Source: Bifidobacterium samirii
GTDB taxonomy: Bacteria; Actinomycetota; Actinomycetes; Actinomycetales; Bifidobacteriaceae
DNA length: 64,000 bases
Direction: 5' to 3'
Assembly (NCBI RefSeq): GCF_003952945.1
Contig: NZ_QXGK01000003.1
Coordinates: 1 to 64,000, forward strand
Each line of letters starts with the position of its first letter. Position 1 is the first letter of the stretch. This document shows positions 44,766-52,704 of this stretch, in pieces. Under the pieces are notes generated by a model. It made no database searches. It was not told where the DNA came from and saw nothing but the letters and a program-made list of their open reading frames with translations. The translations under genes were made by a program, and so were the position numbers.

Positions 44766-47087
44766 ATGCCCAAGAAGAACTCCCTGACTGCTTCGCGCGT
44801 GCTCGCGCTTCTGATGGCCTATCTGACCCTATGCGTGGCCGGCGGCGTGGTGTCCAGCGTCCTGCTCATGCCGGCCGTGTTCGGCGCCAACAAGGTGGCG
44901 CAGGCGGTGGCTCCGTCGCTCAAGGTCGAGGGCATCGATTTCGATGTGACCAGCCTGCCGCAGAAATCCACGATGTACGCCTCCGACGGCACGACCAAGA
45001 TCGCCGAATTCTACGAGGACAACCGCATCGTCGTGCCCATCAAGGAAGTCTCGACCTACATGCAGAAGGCCATCGTGGCCCGCGAGGACAGGCGCTTCTT
45101 CGACCATTCCGGCGTCGACGTGCAGGGCGTGGCCCGCGCGTTCGTCAACACGTACCTGCTGCAGAAGGCCCAGCAGGGCGGCTCCTCGCTCACCCAGCAG
45201 TACGTCAAGAACGTGCTGCTCACCCAGGCCGAGCAGAGCGGCGACCCGATCGCCCAGTACCATGCGTCCGAGGACACGATCGCGCGCAAGCTGCGCGAGA
45301 TGCTCATCGCCGTGCAGATGGAGAAGAAGTACTCCAAGTACGAGATCCTGCAGGGCTACCTCAACATCGCCCAGTTCGGCAGCCAGCGCCTGTACGGCGT
45401 CGAGACCGCCGCCCGACGCTACTTCGGCGTCTCCGCCAAGGACCTCAACATCGTCCAGTCGGCCACGATCGCCGCCATCACCAAGAACCCCGAACACCTC
45501 GACCCGTCGATCGAGGCGAACCAGGAGGAATCGCAGAACGAGCGCAACACGGTGCTCATGCTCATGCACGATCAGGGCATGATCACCGACGAGGAGTACG
45601 ACGAGGCGGTCAACACGCCGCTCGTCGACACGCTCAACATCCAGCCGATGACCGCCGGTTGCGCCAACTCCGGCGAATACGGCTTCTTCTGCTCGTACGT
45701 GACGCAGAAGATCCTCAACTCCGAGGAGTTCGGCAAGACCGCCGAGGAGCGCAACAGCCTGCTCAAGGAAGGCGGTCTGACGATCGTCACCACGCTCGAC
45801 GTGGACACGAGCAGCCTGCTCATGGAGACCGCCCGCAACACGATCCCCGCCGACGACCCCAGCGGCTTCGAGATCATGATGGCGTCCGTCCAGCCCGGCA
45901 CCGGCGAGGTGCTCGGCTTCGGCATCAACCGCACGTACACCGGCTACGAGACCGACGACCAGACCGAGACGTCGATGAACTACATGGTCGACGCGATCGA
46001 CGGCGGCGGCTCCGGCTACGGCATCGGCTCGTCGATCAAGCCGTTCAACCTCGTCGCCTGGATGCAGGCGGGCCATTCGATCAACGAGAACCTGCAGACC
46101 ACGACCAGCTACCCGACGTACGAGTTCGCCTGCGACGACTACTCCGGCAGCTCCACGATGTACACGGGCGGCACCGACTCGTGGTCGGTCAGCAACGCAC
46201 TGACCAACGGCACCGTCAACCCCGAAAGCCCGTTCCTCGGCCTCGTGCGATCGCACAACACGACGATGGCGTCGATGGGCGCGATCATCGGCCTGTGCCG
46301 CGTCGCCGACGCCTACACGGCCGCCGGCTACCATGACGCGTACAGCGGCGAGACGATCGACAAGTCGTCCGTGTACGCCCCGGCCATGATGATCGGCTCG
46401 ATCAACGTGTCCCCGCTGACCATGGCCAACATGTACGCGACGCTCGCCGCCGACGGCGTCGAATGCACGCCGATCGCGATGAAGAAGGTCACCCGCATGA
46501 ACGGCGAGGAGATCGACGTGCCGAAGGCCAACTGCCATCAGGCGATCGACTCCGACATCGTGCAGACCGTCGCCTACGCGATGAACCAGGGCACCGTGCG
46601 CTCCGACGGCGCCGGCGTGTACGCCAAGCTGCCCAGCGGCCGCAAGACCTTCGCCAAGACCGGCACCCACGAGGACCTGATGGTGAGCACCGGCGGCTTC
46701 ATCCCCAAGCAGATCGCCACGTTCGTGCTCGTCGGCGACGCGCAGGCCCCGGGCTCCAACCGCATCGCCAACATCGCCATCAACGGCGTGTACAACAGCT
46801 ACTGGGACGGCGGCACCATCGCCGCCCCGGCCTGGCGCTCGTTCATGGACGCGTGGGCCGACCGCAAGGGGCTGGGCACCGACGTCGGCAACGACTACGG
46901 CAACCCGGCGGCCAAGTACACGGCCACGACCGGCGGCGTCACCAACATCAAGGGACAGACCGTGGGCGGCTCGACGCGATCGAACTCGGGCGCGACGTCC
47001 AACAGCGGAACCGGGACCACGTCCACGGACGACCGGAACCAGTCGGCTCAGTCGGATGACGCCGACGACGAGTCCGACGACGAGTGA
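44766..47087 (+). CDS. Class A penicillin-binding protein
   Basis: 773 residues, bifunctional in peptidoglycan synthesis. A membrane anchor (about 12-38) is followed by the GT51 transglycosylase domain: E107 in REDRRFFDHSGVD, and GGSSLTQQYVKN. The transpeptidase has S422-S-I-K425, S-H-N in VRSHNTT, and KTGT in FAKTGTHED. The C-terminal tail is Thr/Ser/Asp-rich and low complexity. ATG 44766 lies seven bases after TAGAAT (44753-44758) with no ribosome site, so a leaderless mRNA is probable; the in-frame ATG at 44757 overlaps the -10 box. Confidence 0.92.
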   Translation: MPKKNSLTASRVLALLMAYLTLCVAGGVVSSVLLMPAVFGANKVAQAVAPSLKVEGIDFDVTSLPQKSTMYASDGTTKIAEFYEDNRIVVPIKEVSTYMQKAIVAREDRRFFDHSGVDVQGVARAFVNTYLLQKAQQGGSSLTQQYVKNVLLTQAEQSGDPIAQYHASEDTIARKLREMLIAVQMEKKYSKYEILQGYLNIAQFGSQRLYGVETAARRYFGVSAKDLNIVQSATIAAITKNPEHLDPSIEANQEESQNERNTVLMLMHDQGMITDEEYDEAVNTPLVDTLNIQPMTAGCANSGEYGFFCSYVTQKILNSEEFGKTAEERNSLLKEGGLTIVTTLDVDTSSLLMETARNTIPADDPSGFEIMMASVQPGTGEVLGFGINRTYTGYETDDQTETSMNYMVDAIDGGGSGYGIGSSIKPFNLVAWMQAGHSINENLQTTTSYPTYEFACDDYSGSSTMYTGGTDSWSVSNALTNGTVNPESPFLGLVRSHNTTMASMGAIIGLCRVADAYTAAGYHDAYSGETIDKSSVYAPAMMIGSINVSPLTMANMYATLAADGVECTPIAMKKVTRMNGEEIDVPKANCHQAIDSDIVQTVAYAMNQGTVRSDGAGVYAKLPSGRKTFAKTGTHEDLMVSTGGFIPKQIATFVLVGDAQAPGSNRIANIAINGVYNSYWDGGTIAAPAWRSFMDAWADRKGLGTDVGNDYGNPAAKYTATTGGVTNIKGQTVGGSTRSNSGATSNSGTGTTSTDDRNQSAQSDDADDESDDE

Positions 47088-47109
47088 TCCCGCCCGGACG
47101 GACGGAAAC

Positions 47110-47145
47110 GGGGAGGCCCCGCACCGGATGGTGCGGGGCCTCCCC
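47110..47145. terminator. Bidirectional terminator between the PBP gene and pyrD
   Basis: A 16-bp perfect stem (47110-47125 with 47130-47145) on a GGAT loop, between two convergent genes. Confidence 0.88.
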
Positions 47146-47191
47146 GTCTGCGTGACAGGCTCGCGTGCGCGCCGATGCGCGCCGCCGCGGT

Positions 47192-48340
47192 TCAGGCGTC
47201 GACGCCGACGGCCTGAGCCACCGAGTCGAAGCCGTCGCGGCGCAGCAGCTGCGCGAGCCCGCGCTTGAGGACGGTGATCTGCTGCGGGCCGCGGTACATG
47301 AGCGAGGAGATGAACATCACCAGACTGGAGCCGGAGCGGATCTTCGCATACGCCTGCTCGGGCGTGGACACGCCGCCGATGCCGGCGATCGTGAACCGGC
47401 CGCCGTACTCGCGGTAGACGCGGCGGATCAGCTCGTTGCTGGCACGGTAGGTCGGGCCGCCCGACAGGCCGCCCTCCCATTCGCGCGGGATCTGCAGGCC
47501 GGTGCGGTCCTTCTGCAGGTTCGCGATGCTCACGCCCTGCACGTCGTGCTCGGCGAGCACGTCGAGCAGCGCTTTGAACTCGTCCCAGCTCTTGTTGAGC
47601 GGCATCTTGACGAGCGTGGGCTGCGGGCGCTCGATCGCATCGAGCGCGTCGAACAGGCGGTCGAGCGCCTCGGGGCTCTCGTTGAACGGTTCGCCGGCCA
47701 TCGTGTTGGGGCAGGAGATGTTCACCTCGACCATCGCGGTGCGGCCGGCGGCGCGGCGCATCGACGTGCAGTAGTCCTCGATGCCCTCCTCGACGTCGCC
47801 GGTCAGATGGTCGTTGGTGCGGGCGATCGACACCGACATCTGCAGCGTCTTCGCCTGCGTCCAGGCGCGTTCGGCGCGCGGGATCACCTGCTCGGAGCCG
47901 TCGTTGGCCAGGCCGACGTGCACCATCATCGAATCGTATTCGGGCAGACGGTGGAACCACGGCTTGGGGTTGCCCGGGCAGGGGCGTGCGGTGGTCGAGC
48001 CGACCGTCTCGAAGCCGAAGCCGGCGTTGTCCATGAGGACGGCCATGTCGCAGTTCTTGTCGAGGCCGGCGGACAGGCCGAACGGATTGGCGAAGTCGAC
48101 GCCCATCACGCTCGTCTCGAGGATCGGGTCGGTGTAGTCGAGCATCTCGCGCAGCAGCCACATGAGCGGCGGGATGTTCCGCGTGACCCGGCAGAACGCG
48201 ATCATCTGGTCGTGGGCCTCGTCGGGGGTGTGGTTGAACACGAAGCACGGCTTGACGATGTGCTTGTATCCGAAGGTGAAGAGGTCGGTGGTGGCTTTGT
48301 TCACGGCGTCGTGCCAGAAGCTTTCGGAAACATAGGTCAT
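47192..48340 (-). CDS. pyrD: Dihydroorotate dehydrogenase
   Basis: 382 residues. FANPFGLSAGLDKNCDMA, GFETVGSTTARPCPGNP and VEVNISCPNT are flavin- and orotate-binding segments of PyrD; IAGIGGVSTPEQAY binds the FMN phosphate. The ~50-residue N-terminal extension with a hydrophobic helix suggests the membrane-associated, quinone-dependent class 2. However, NISCPN has Cys where class 2 enzymes usually have Ser, a class 1 feature. It acts in the fourth step of pyrimidine synthesis. ATG 48340 has GGAG just upstream. It stands alone, without other pyr genes. Confidence 0.9.
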   Translation of the reverse strand: MTYVSESFWHDAVNKATTDLFTFGYKHIVKPCFVFNHTPDEAHDQMIAFCRVTRNIPPLMWLLREMLDYTDPILETSVMGVDFANPFGLSAGLDKNCDMAVLMDNAGFGFETVGSTTARPCPGNPKPWFHRLPEYDSMMVHVGLANDGSEQVIPRAERAWTQAKTLQMSVSIARTNDHLTGDVEEGIEDYCTSMRRAAGRTAMVEVNISCPNTMAGEPFNESPEALDRLFDALDAIERPQPTLVKMPLNKSWDEFKALLDVLAEHDVQGVSIANLQKDRTGLQIPREWEGGLSGGPTYRASNELIRRVYREYGGRFTIAGIGGVSTPEQAYAKIRSGSSLVMFISSLMYRGPQQITVLKRGLAQLLRRDGFDSVAQAVGVDA

Positions 48341-48520
48341 GGGCTCCATTGTGGCACCGGCCCCGGGCGCGGGCAAGACTCGGCGGCGCGTGTTGCCGCG
48401 CGTGCGGTTTTGTGCGGTTGTGCGTCCGGTCGGATCCAATTCGCGCTCGTATTCGGCGTGTCGTGAGGGAAACGCACGCCTCGGTTTTGTTTCTGCGCGA
48501 ATGTGTGCGATAATGTTCGA

Positions 48521-49324
48521 ATGATTTCCTCACAACGTCAGCACCTGATCCTCAGCAGACTGCGCACCCGCGGCGCCGTGCGCATCACGGCGCTGTCCAA
48601 GGAACTCGGCGTCTCGGCGATGACGATCCGACGCGACATCGCCGAACTGTCCGACAAGGGGCTCCTCAAGCGCGTCCACGGCGGCGCCGTCACCACGAGC
48701 ACGCTGCTGAGCGAACCGCTGTTCTCCGTCAAATCGCAGATGGACATCGGACTCAAGGACGCCATCGCCCAGGAGGCCGTGCGCTACGTGGCCCCCGGCG
48801 ACGTGATCGCCATCGGCGGCGGCACCACCGCATACGTCTTCGCCCAGCATCTGCTCGAATCGCAGCAGTCGAGCGGCATCACGATCCTCACCAACTCGAT
48901 CCCCGTCGCCGAACTCGTCCAGGCGCTCGAATCGAAGGACGTGGAGGTCATCGTCACCGGCGGCGTGATCACCCGGTCGAACTCGCTCGTCGGCCCCATC
49001 GCCGACAAGGTCGTCGCCTCGCTGCGCGTCAACACCGTCTTCCTCGGCACGCACTCCGTGTCGCTGCCCCGCGGCTTCCTCATGCCCAACTCGCTCGAGG
49101 CGGCCACCGACATGGCGATGATGGACATCGCCGACAAGACCATCATCCTTACCGACCACACGAAGTGGAGCTGTACGTCGCTGTCGCTGTTCGCACGCTT
49201 CGACCAGGTGGACACGGTGATCACCGACGACGGGCTCGACCCCGACTCGGCCAGCAAGACCAGGGAACTGGTCAAGGAACTCGTTCTGGCCCGCCAGAGC
49301 GAACAGCAACAGGAAAGTGAGTGA
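48521..49324 (+). CDS. DeoR-family transcriptional regulator of the gal genes
   Basis: 267 residues: an N-terminal DeoR helix-turn-helix (RQHLILSRLRTRGAVRITAL, then ELGVSAMTIRRDI) and a DeoRC sugar-phosphate sensor (IGGGTTAYVFAQHL, GTHSVSLPRGFLMPN). It directly precedes galT by five bases, so it is co-transcribed with and probably regulates galactose metabolism. GATAAT (48509-48514) ends six bases before ATG 48521 and there is no ribosome site, a leaderless arrangement. Confidence 0.88.
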   Translation: MISSQRQHLILSRLRTRGAVRITALSKELGVSAMTIRRDIAELSDKGLLKRVHGGAVTTSTLLSEPLFSVKSQMDIGLKDAIAQEAVRYVAPGDVIAIGGGTTAYVFAQHLLESQQSSGITILTNSIPVAELVQALESKDVEVIVTGGVITRSNSLVGPIADKVVASLRVNTVFLGTHSVSLPRGFLMPNSLEAATDMAMMDIADKTIILTDHTKWSCTSLSLFARFDQVDTVITDDGLDPDSASKTRELVKELVLARQSEQQQESE

Positions 49325-49329
49325 GACAC

Positions 49330-50580
49330 ATGGCACAGTTCGCCAACTACACCCCGGATGCCTATGCGAAGGAGCACATCCGCATCACGCCGACGACCCT
49401 CGCCGACGGACGCGACTTCTTCTACCTGGACGACGACCCCGAGTACGTGAGCGGCGCCAAGACCCGCGAGACCACCGATCCGCGCCAGCTGGCCTACCGC
49501 TTCAGCAACCAGCTCAACGCCGCCGGCGAGGAGGTGCCCTACGCGGCCCCCGAGATGCGCCGCGACCCGCTCACCGGCGACTGGATCCCGATGGCCACCG
49601 CGCGCATGAACCGCCCGATCACCGCCGGCCCCGGCGCCACCGCCACCGGCAACCCGCTCGCCGCACGCAAGCCCGGCGACCCCTACCAGGACGGCGAGGT
49701 CCCCGACACCGACTACAACGTCGTCGTCTTCGAGAACCGCTTCCCGTCCATGGTGCGCGTGCCCGGCCGCTCCGAAGCCGTCGAATACGTCGACGGCAAC
49801 CCGCTGTGGGAGAAGAAGCTCGCCGCCGGCCGCTGCGAGGTCATCTGCTTCGACCCCAACGAGACCGGCCTGCCCGCCGACCTGCCGGTGAGCCGACTGC
49901 GCACCGTCGTCGAGGCGTGGGCGTTCCGCACCGCCGAGATCTCCACGATGGAGGGCATCGAACAGATCTTCCCGTTCGAAAACCACGGACAGGAAATCGG
50001 CGTCTCCCTGGCACACCCTCACGGACAGGTCTACTGCTATCCGTTCATCGCGCCGAAGATGGAAGCCGAACTCAAGCAGACCGAAGCCTACCACGAGAAG
50101 ACCGGCGGCAACCTGCTCAAGGACATCATGAACGCCGAGATCGAAGCCGGCGAGCGCATCGTCATGCGCAACCACAGCTGGGTCGCCTACGTGCCCGCCG
50201 CCTCCCGCTGGCCGCTCGAAGTGCACGTCGCCCCCGTGCGCGACGTCCTCACCCTCGACCAGCTCGACGACCAGGAGCGCTGGGACCTCGCCCAGATGTA
50301 CTCCACGCTCCTCAAGCGCGGCAACGCGTTCTTCGACAAGGGCGACGGCCTGGGCATGGACCTGCCGTACATCGCCGCCTGGCATCAGGCTCCGATCCAC
50401 GACGCGCGCCGCGAGAACTACCGACTCAACCTGCAGTTCTTCTCGTTCCGCCGCGCCGCCAACAAGATCAAGTACCTCGCCGGCTCCGAATCCGGCATGG
50501 CTGCCTGGATCTCCGACACCACGCCCGAACTCATCGCCAAGCGATTCCACGAGCTCGGCCCCGTCGACATCGCCGACTGA
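49330..50580 (+). CDS. galT: Galactose-1-phosphate uridylyltransferase
   Basis: 416 residues. The active site H229-P-H231-G-Q233 lies in SLAHPHGQVYCYPF. FENRFPSMVRVPGRSE and WVAYVPAASRWPLEVHV are family segments. It exchanges UMP between UDP-glucose and galactose-1-phosphate in the Leloir pathway. The ATG at 49330 follows GTGAG overlapping the regulator's stop; an in-frame GTG at 49321 is the alternative. galK follows after 56 bases that contain a tandem repeat. Confidence 0.93.
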   Translation: MAQFANYTPDAYAKEHIRITPTTLADGRDFFYLDDDPEYVSGAKTRETTDPRQLAYRFSNQLNAAGEEVPYAAPEMRRDPLTGDWIPMATARMNRPITAGPGATATGNPLAARKPGDPYQDGEVPDTDYNVVVFENRFPSMVRVPGRSEAVEYVDGNPLWEKKLAAGRCEVICFDPNETGLPADLPVSRLRTVVEAWAFRTAEISTMEGIEQIFPFENHGQEIGVSLAHPHGQVYCYPFIAPKMEAELKQTEAYHEKTGGNLLKDIMNAEIEAGERIVMRNHSWVAYVPAASRWPLEVHVAPVRDVLTLDQLDDQERWDLAQMYSTLLKRGNAFFDKGDGLGMDLPYIAAWHQAPIHDARRENYRLNLQFFSFRRAANKIKYLAGSESGMAAWISDTTPELIAKRFHELGPVDIAD

Positions 50581-50589
50581 GCCGCGCCG

Positions 50590-50623
50590 CGAACGAACCC
50601 ATCCCACGAACGAACCCATCCCA
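50590..50623 (+). repeat. Tandem 17-bp repeat between galT and galK
   Basis: CGAACGAACCCATCCCA occurs twice without a gap (50590-50606 and 50607-50623), followed by the start of a third copy (CGAAAGAA), ending just before the galK start. Copy-number change would alter galT-galK spacing. Confidence 0.9.
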
Positions 50624-50636
50624 CGAAAGAACACCG

Positions 50637-51887
50637 ATGACCGCTGTTGAATTCATCGAACCCATCGCCCCCGCCGACGGCGTCGCACGCGCCAAGGCGC
50701 TGTTCGCCGCCACGTACGGCACCGAGCCGCACGGCGTGTGGGCCGCCCCCGGCCGCGTCAACCTGATCGGCGAGCACACCGACTACAACGCCGGCCTGTG
50801 CCTGCCCATCGCGCTGCCGCACCGCACGTACATCGCCCTCGCCCCGCGCGAGGACACGACCGTGCGCGTCGTCTCCGACATCGCCCCCGACAGGATCGCC
50901 CAGGCCGACCTCGATGGCCTCCAGGCGCGCGGCGTGGACGGCTGGTCCGCCTACCCGACCGGCGTCGCCTGGGCGCTGCGCGAAGCCGGCTACGACACCG
51001 TCAAGGGCTTCGACGCCGCGTTCGTCTCCTGCGTGCCGCTCGGCAGCGGCCTGAGCTCGTCGGCCGCGATGACCTGCTCCACCGCGCTCGCCCTCGACGA
51101 CGTGTACGGCCTCGGCTACGGCGCCACCGACGCCGGCCGCGTCACGCTCATCAACGCGGCCATCACGTCCGAGAACGACATGGCCGGCGCCTCCACCGGC
51201 GGCCTCGACCAGAACGCCTCCATGCGCTGCTCCGCCGGCCACGCGATCCGCCTCGACTGCCGTCCCGGCCTGAGCGCCGTCGACAGCGTCAGCCCCCAGG
51301 AGTTCGACCTCGACAAGTACGGCCTCGAACTGCTCGTCGTCGACACCCAGGCCCCGCACCAGCTCAACGACGGCCAGTACGCCAAGCGCCGCGCCACCTG
51401 CGAGGCCGCCGCCGCCACGCTCGGCGTCGACAACCTGCGCGTCATCGCCGACCAGGTCGCCGCCGCCGACGACCCCGCCGCGGCGCTCGCCGACGTGCTC
51501 GCCCGCCTCGACGACGAGACCAGCGTCAGGCGCGTGCGCCACGTCATCACCGAGATCGAACGCGTCGACCGCTTCGTCGCCGCGTTCGCCGACGGCGACA
51601 TCGCCACCGCCGGCGACCTGTTCAACGCGTCCCACGACTCGCTGCGCGACGACTACGAGGTCACCGTCCCCGAACTCGACGTGGCCGTCGACACGGCCCG
51701 CGCCAACGGCGCGTACGGCGCGCGCATGACCGGCGGCGGCTTCGGCGGCTCCATCATCGCGCTCGTCGACAAGGGCCGCGGCCGCGAGGTCGCCCAGCTC
51801 ATCGCCGACGAGTTCGAACGTCGCGGATTCCACGCGCCGCGCGCCCTCGCCGCCGTCGCCGCGCCCAGCGCCTCGCGCGAGGCCTGA
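50637..51887 (+). CDS. galK: Galactokinase
   Basis: 416 residues, GHMP kinase family. APGRVNLIGEHTDYNAG (near residue 36) is the galactokinase signature, PLGSGLSSSAAM the ATP loop, and ARMTGGGFGGSIIALV the C-terminal motif. It phosphorylates galactose to galactose-1-phosphate, the substrate of the adjacent GalT. CGAAAGAAC before the ATG is a weak ribosome site, so coupling to galT is likely. Confidence 0.94.
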   Translation: MTAVEFIEPIAPADGVARAKALFAATYGTEPHGVWAAPGRVNLIGEHTDYNAGLCLPIALPHRTYIALAPREDTTVRVVSDIAPDRIAQADLDGLQARGVDGWSAYPTGVAWALREAGYDTVKGFDAAFVSCVPLGSGLSSSAAMTCSTALALDDVYGLGYGATDAGRVTLINAAITSENDMAGASTGGLDQNASMRCSAGHAIRLDCRPGLSAVDSVSPQEFDLDKYGLELLVVDTQAPHQLNDGQYAKRRATCEAAAATLGVDNLRVIADQVAAADDPAAALADVLARLDDETSVRRVRHVITEIERVDRFVAAFADGDIATAGDLFNASHDSLRDDYEVTVPELDVAVDTARANGAYGARMTGGGFGGSIIALVDKGRGREVAQLIADEFERRGFHAPRALAAVAAPSASREA

Positions 51888-51899
51888 CGCGCCGCAACA

Positions 51900-52014
51900 C
51901 GCCGGGGCGCCCCGCGCAGGACGCCCCGGCGTGGTAAGTTGCGTTCCTGTTTGAAAAACCGCATGGCCACGAGCCGAAATTCCACGAGTTTCGGTCCTGG
52001 GCCATGCGGTTTTT
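51900..52014 (+). terminator. Two successive hairpins after galK
   Basis: First, CGCCGGGGCG (51900-51909) pairs with CGCCCCGGCG (51922-51931). Second, AAAAACCGCATGGCC (51954-51968) pairs with GGCCATGCGGTTTTT (52000-52014), enclosing an inner stem CCGAAA/TTTCGG (51974-51979, 51989-51994). The second is a strong intrinsic terminator in both directions. Its nested shape, 49 bases before the next start, could also be a regulated leader for the DUF2798 gene. Confidence 0.8.
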
Positions 52015-52062
52015 GCGTTTTCAGCGAATCAGCAACCAACGAATGTAGGAGTGTATCCCTTC

Positions 52063-52557
52063 ATGCCTCAGACCAAGCTTCAGGACGCCGTCTTCACCCT
52101 CATCATGGCCACCGTCATGGTGTACGGCATGGTCGTGTACAACGTGGCCCTCAACATGGGCGACGTGACCGGCGCGACCTTCCTGGCCGCGCTGCACGAG
52201 ATGCCGATCATGGTGCCCGTCGCGTTCATCCTCGAATTCTTCGTCGTCGGCAGGATCGCGCCGGCGCTCGCGTTCAGCGTCATGCGCCCCGACGACCGCC
52301 CGCAGTTCATCACCTACGCGATCTCCATCTGCATCTGCTGCATCATGTGCCCGGTGATGAGCCTCGTCGCCACGTTCCTGTTCAAGGAGCCGAGCTTCGG
52401 CATGTGGGTGCGCACCTGGGCGCTCAACTTCCCGATGGCGGTCTGCTGGCAGCTGTTCTACTGCGGCCCGTTCGTGCGCCTCGTGTTCCGCACGCTGCTC
52501 AAGGCCAAGCACCGCGTGTTCGGCGTGCGCGTCGCGCGCGTCGCCGAAGCCGCCTGA
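52063..52557 (+). CDS. DUF2798 family membrane protein
   Basis: 164 residues with four membrane segments. The family pattern is visible twice: ATVMVYGMVVYNVALN and WALNFPMAVCWQLFYCGP. The function of the family is unknown. ATG 52063 starts MPQTKLQDAVF, 11 bases after AGGAG; an in-frame GTG at 52051 directly abuts that site. It lies between two hairpins as a single-gene unit. Confidence 0.8.
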   Translation: MPQTKLQDAVFTLIMATVMVYGMVVYNVALNMGDVTGATFLAALHEMPIMVPVAFILEFFVVGRIAPALAFSVMRPDDRPQFITYAISICICCIMCPVMSLVATFLFKEPSFGMWVRTWALNFPMAVCWQLFYCGPFVRLVFRTLLKAKHRVFGVRVARVAEAA

Positions 52558-52583
52558 TGACGGCCCGATGACGGCCCGATGAC

Positions 52584-52622
52584 GACGAGGGGCGTCCGAC
52601 TGCATGTCGGACGCCCCTCGTC
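52584..52622. terminator. Bidirectional terminator
   Basis: A 17-bp perfect stem (52584-52600 with 52606-52622) on the loop TGCAT, between the convergent DUF2798 and coiled-coil surface protein genes. It is preceded by short 11-bp repeats of GATGACGGCCC. Confidence 0.9.
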
Positions 52623-52704
52623 ATAGGTGGCGGTGTCCGTCGTGGCCGGCCTCTACCGGTCGGTCACGACGGACGGGACGATGGCCGCCGATGGCGGTCG
52701 TCCG

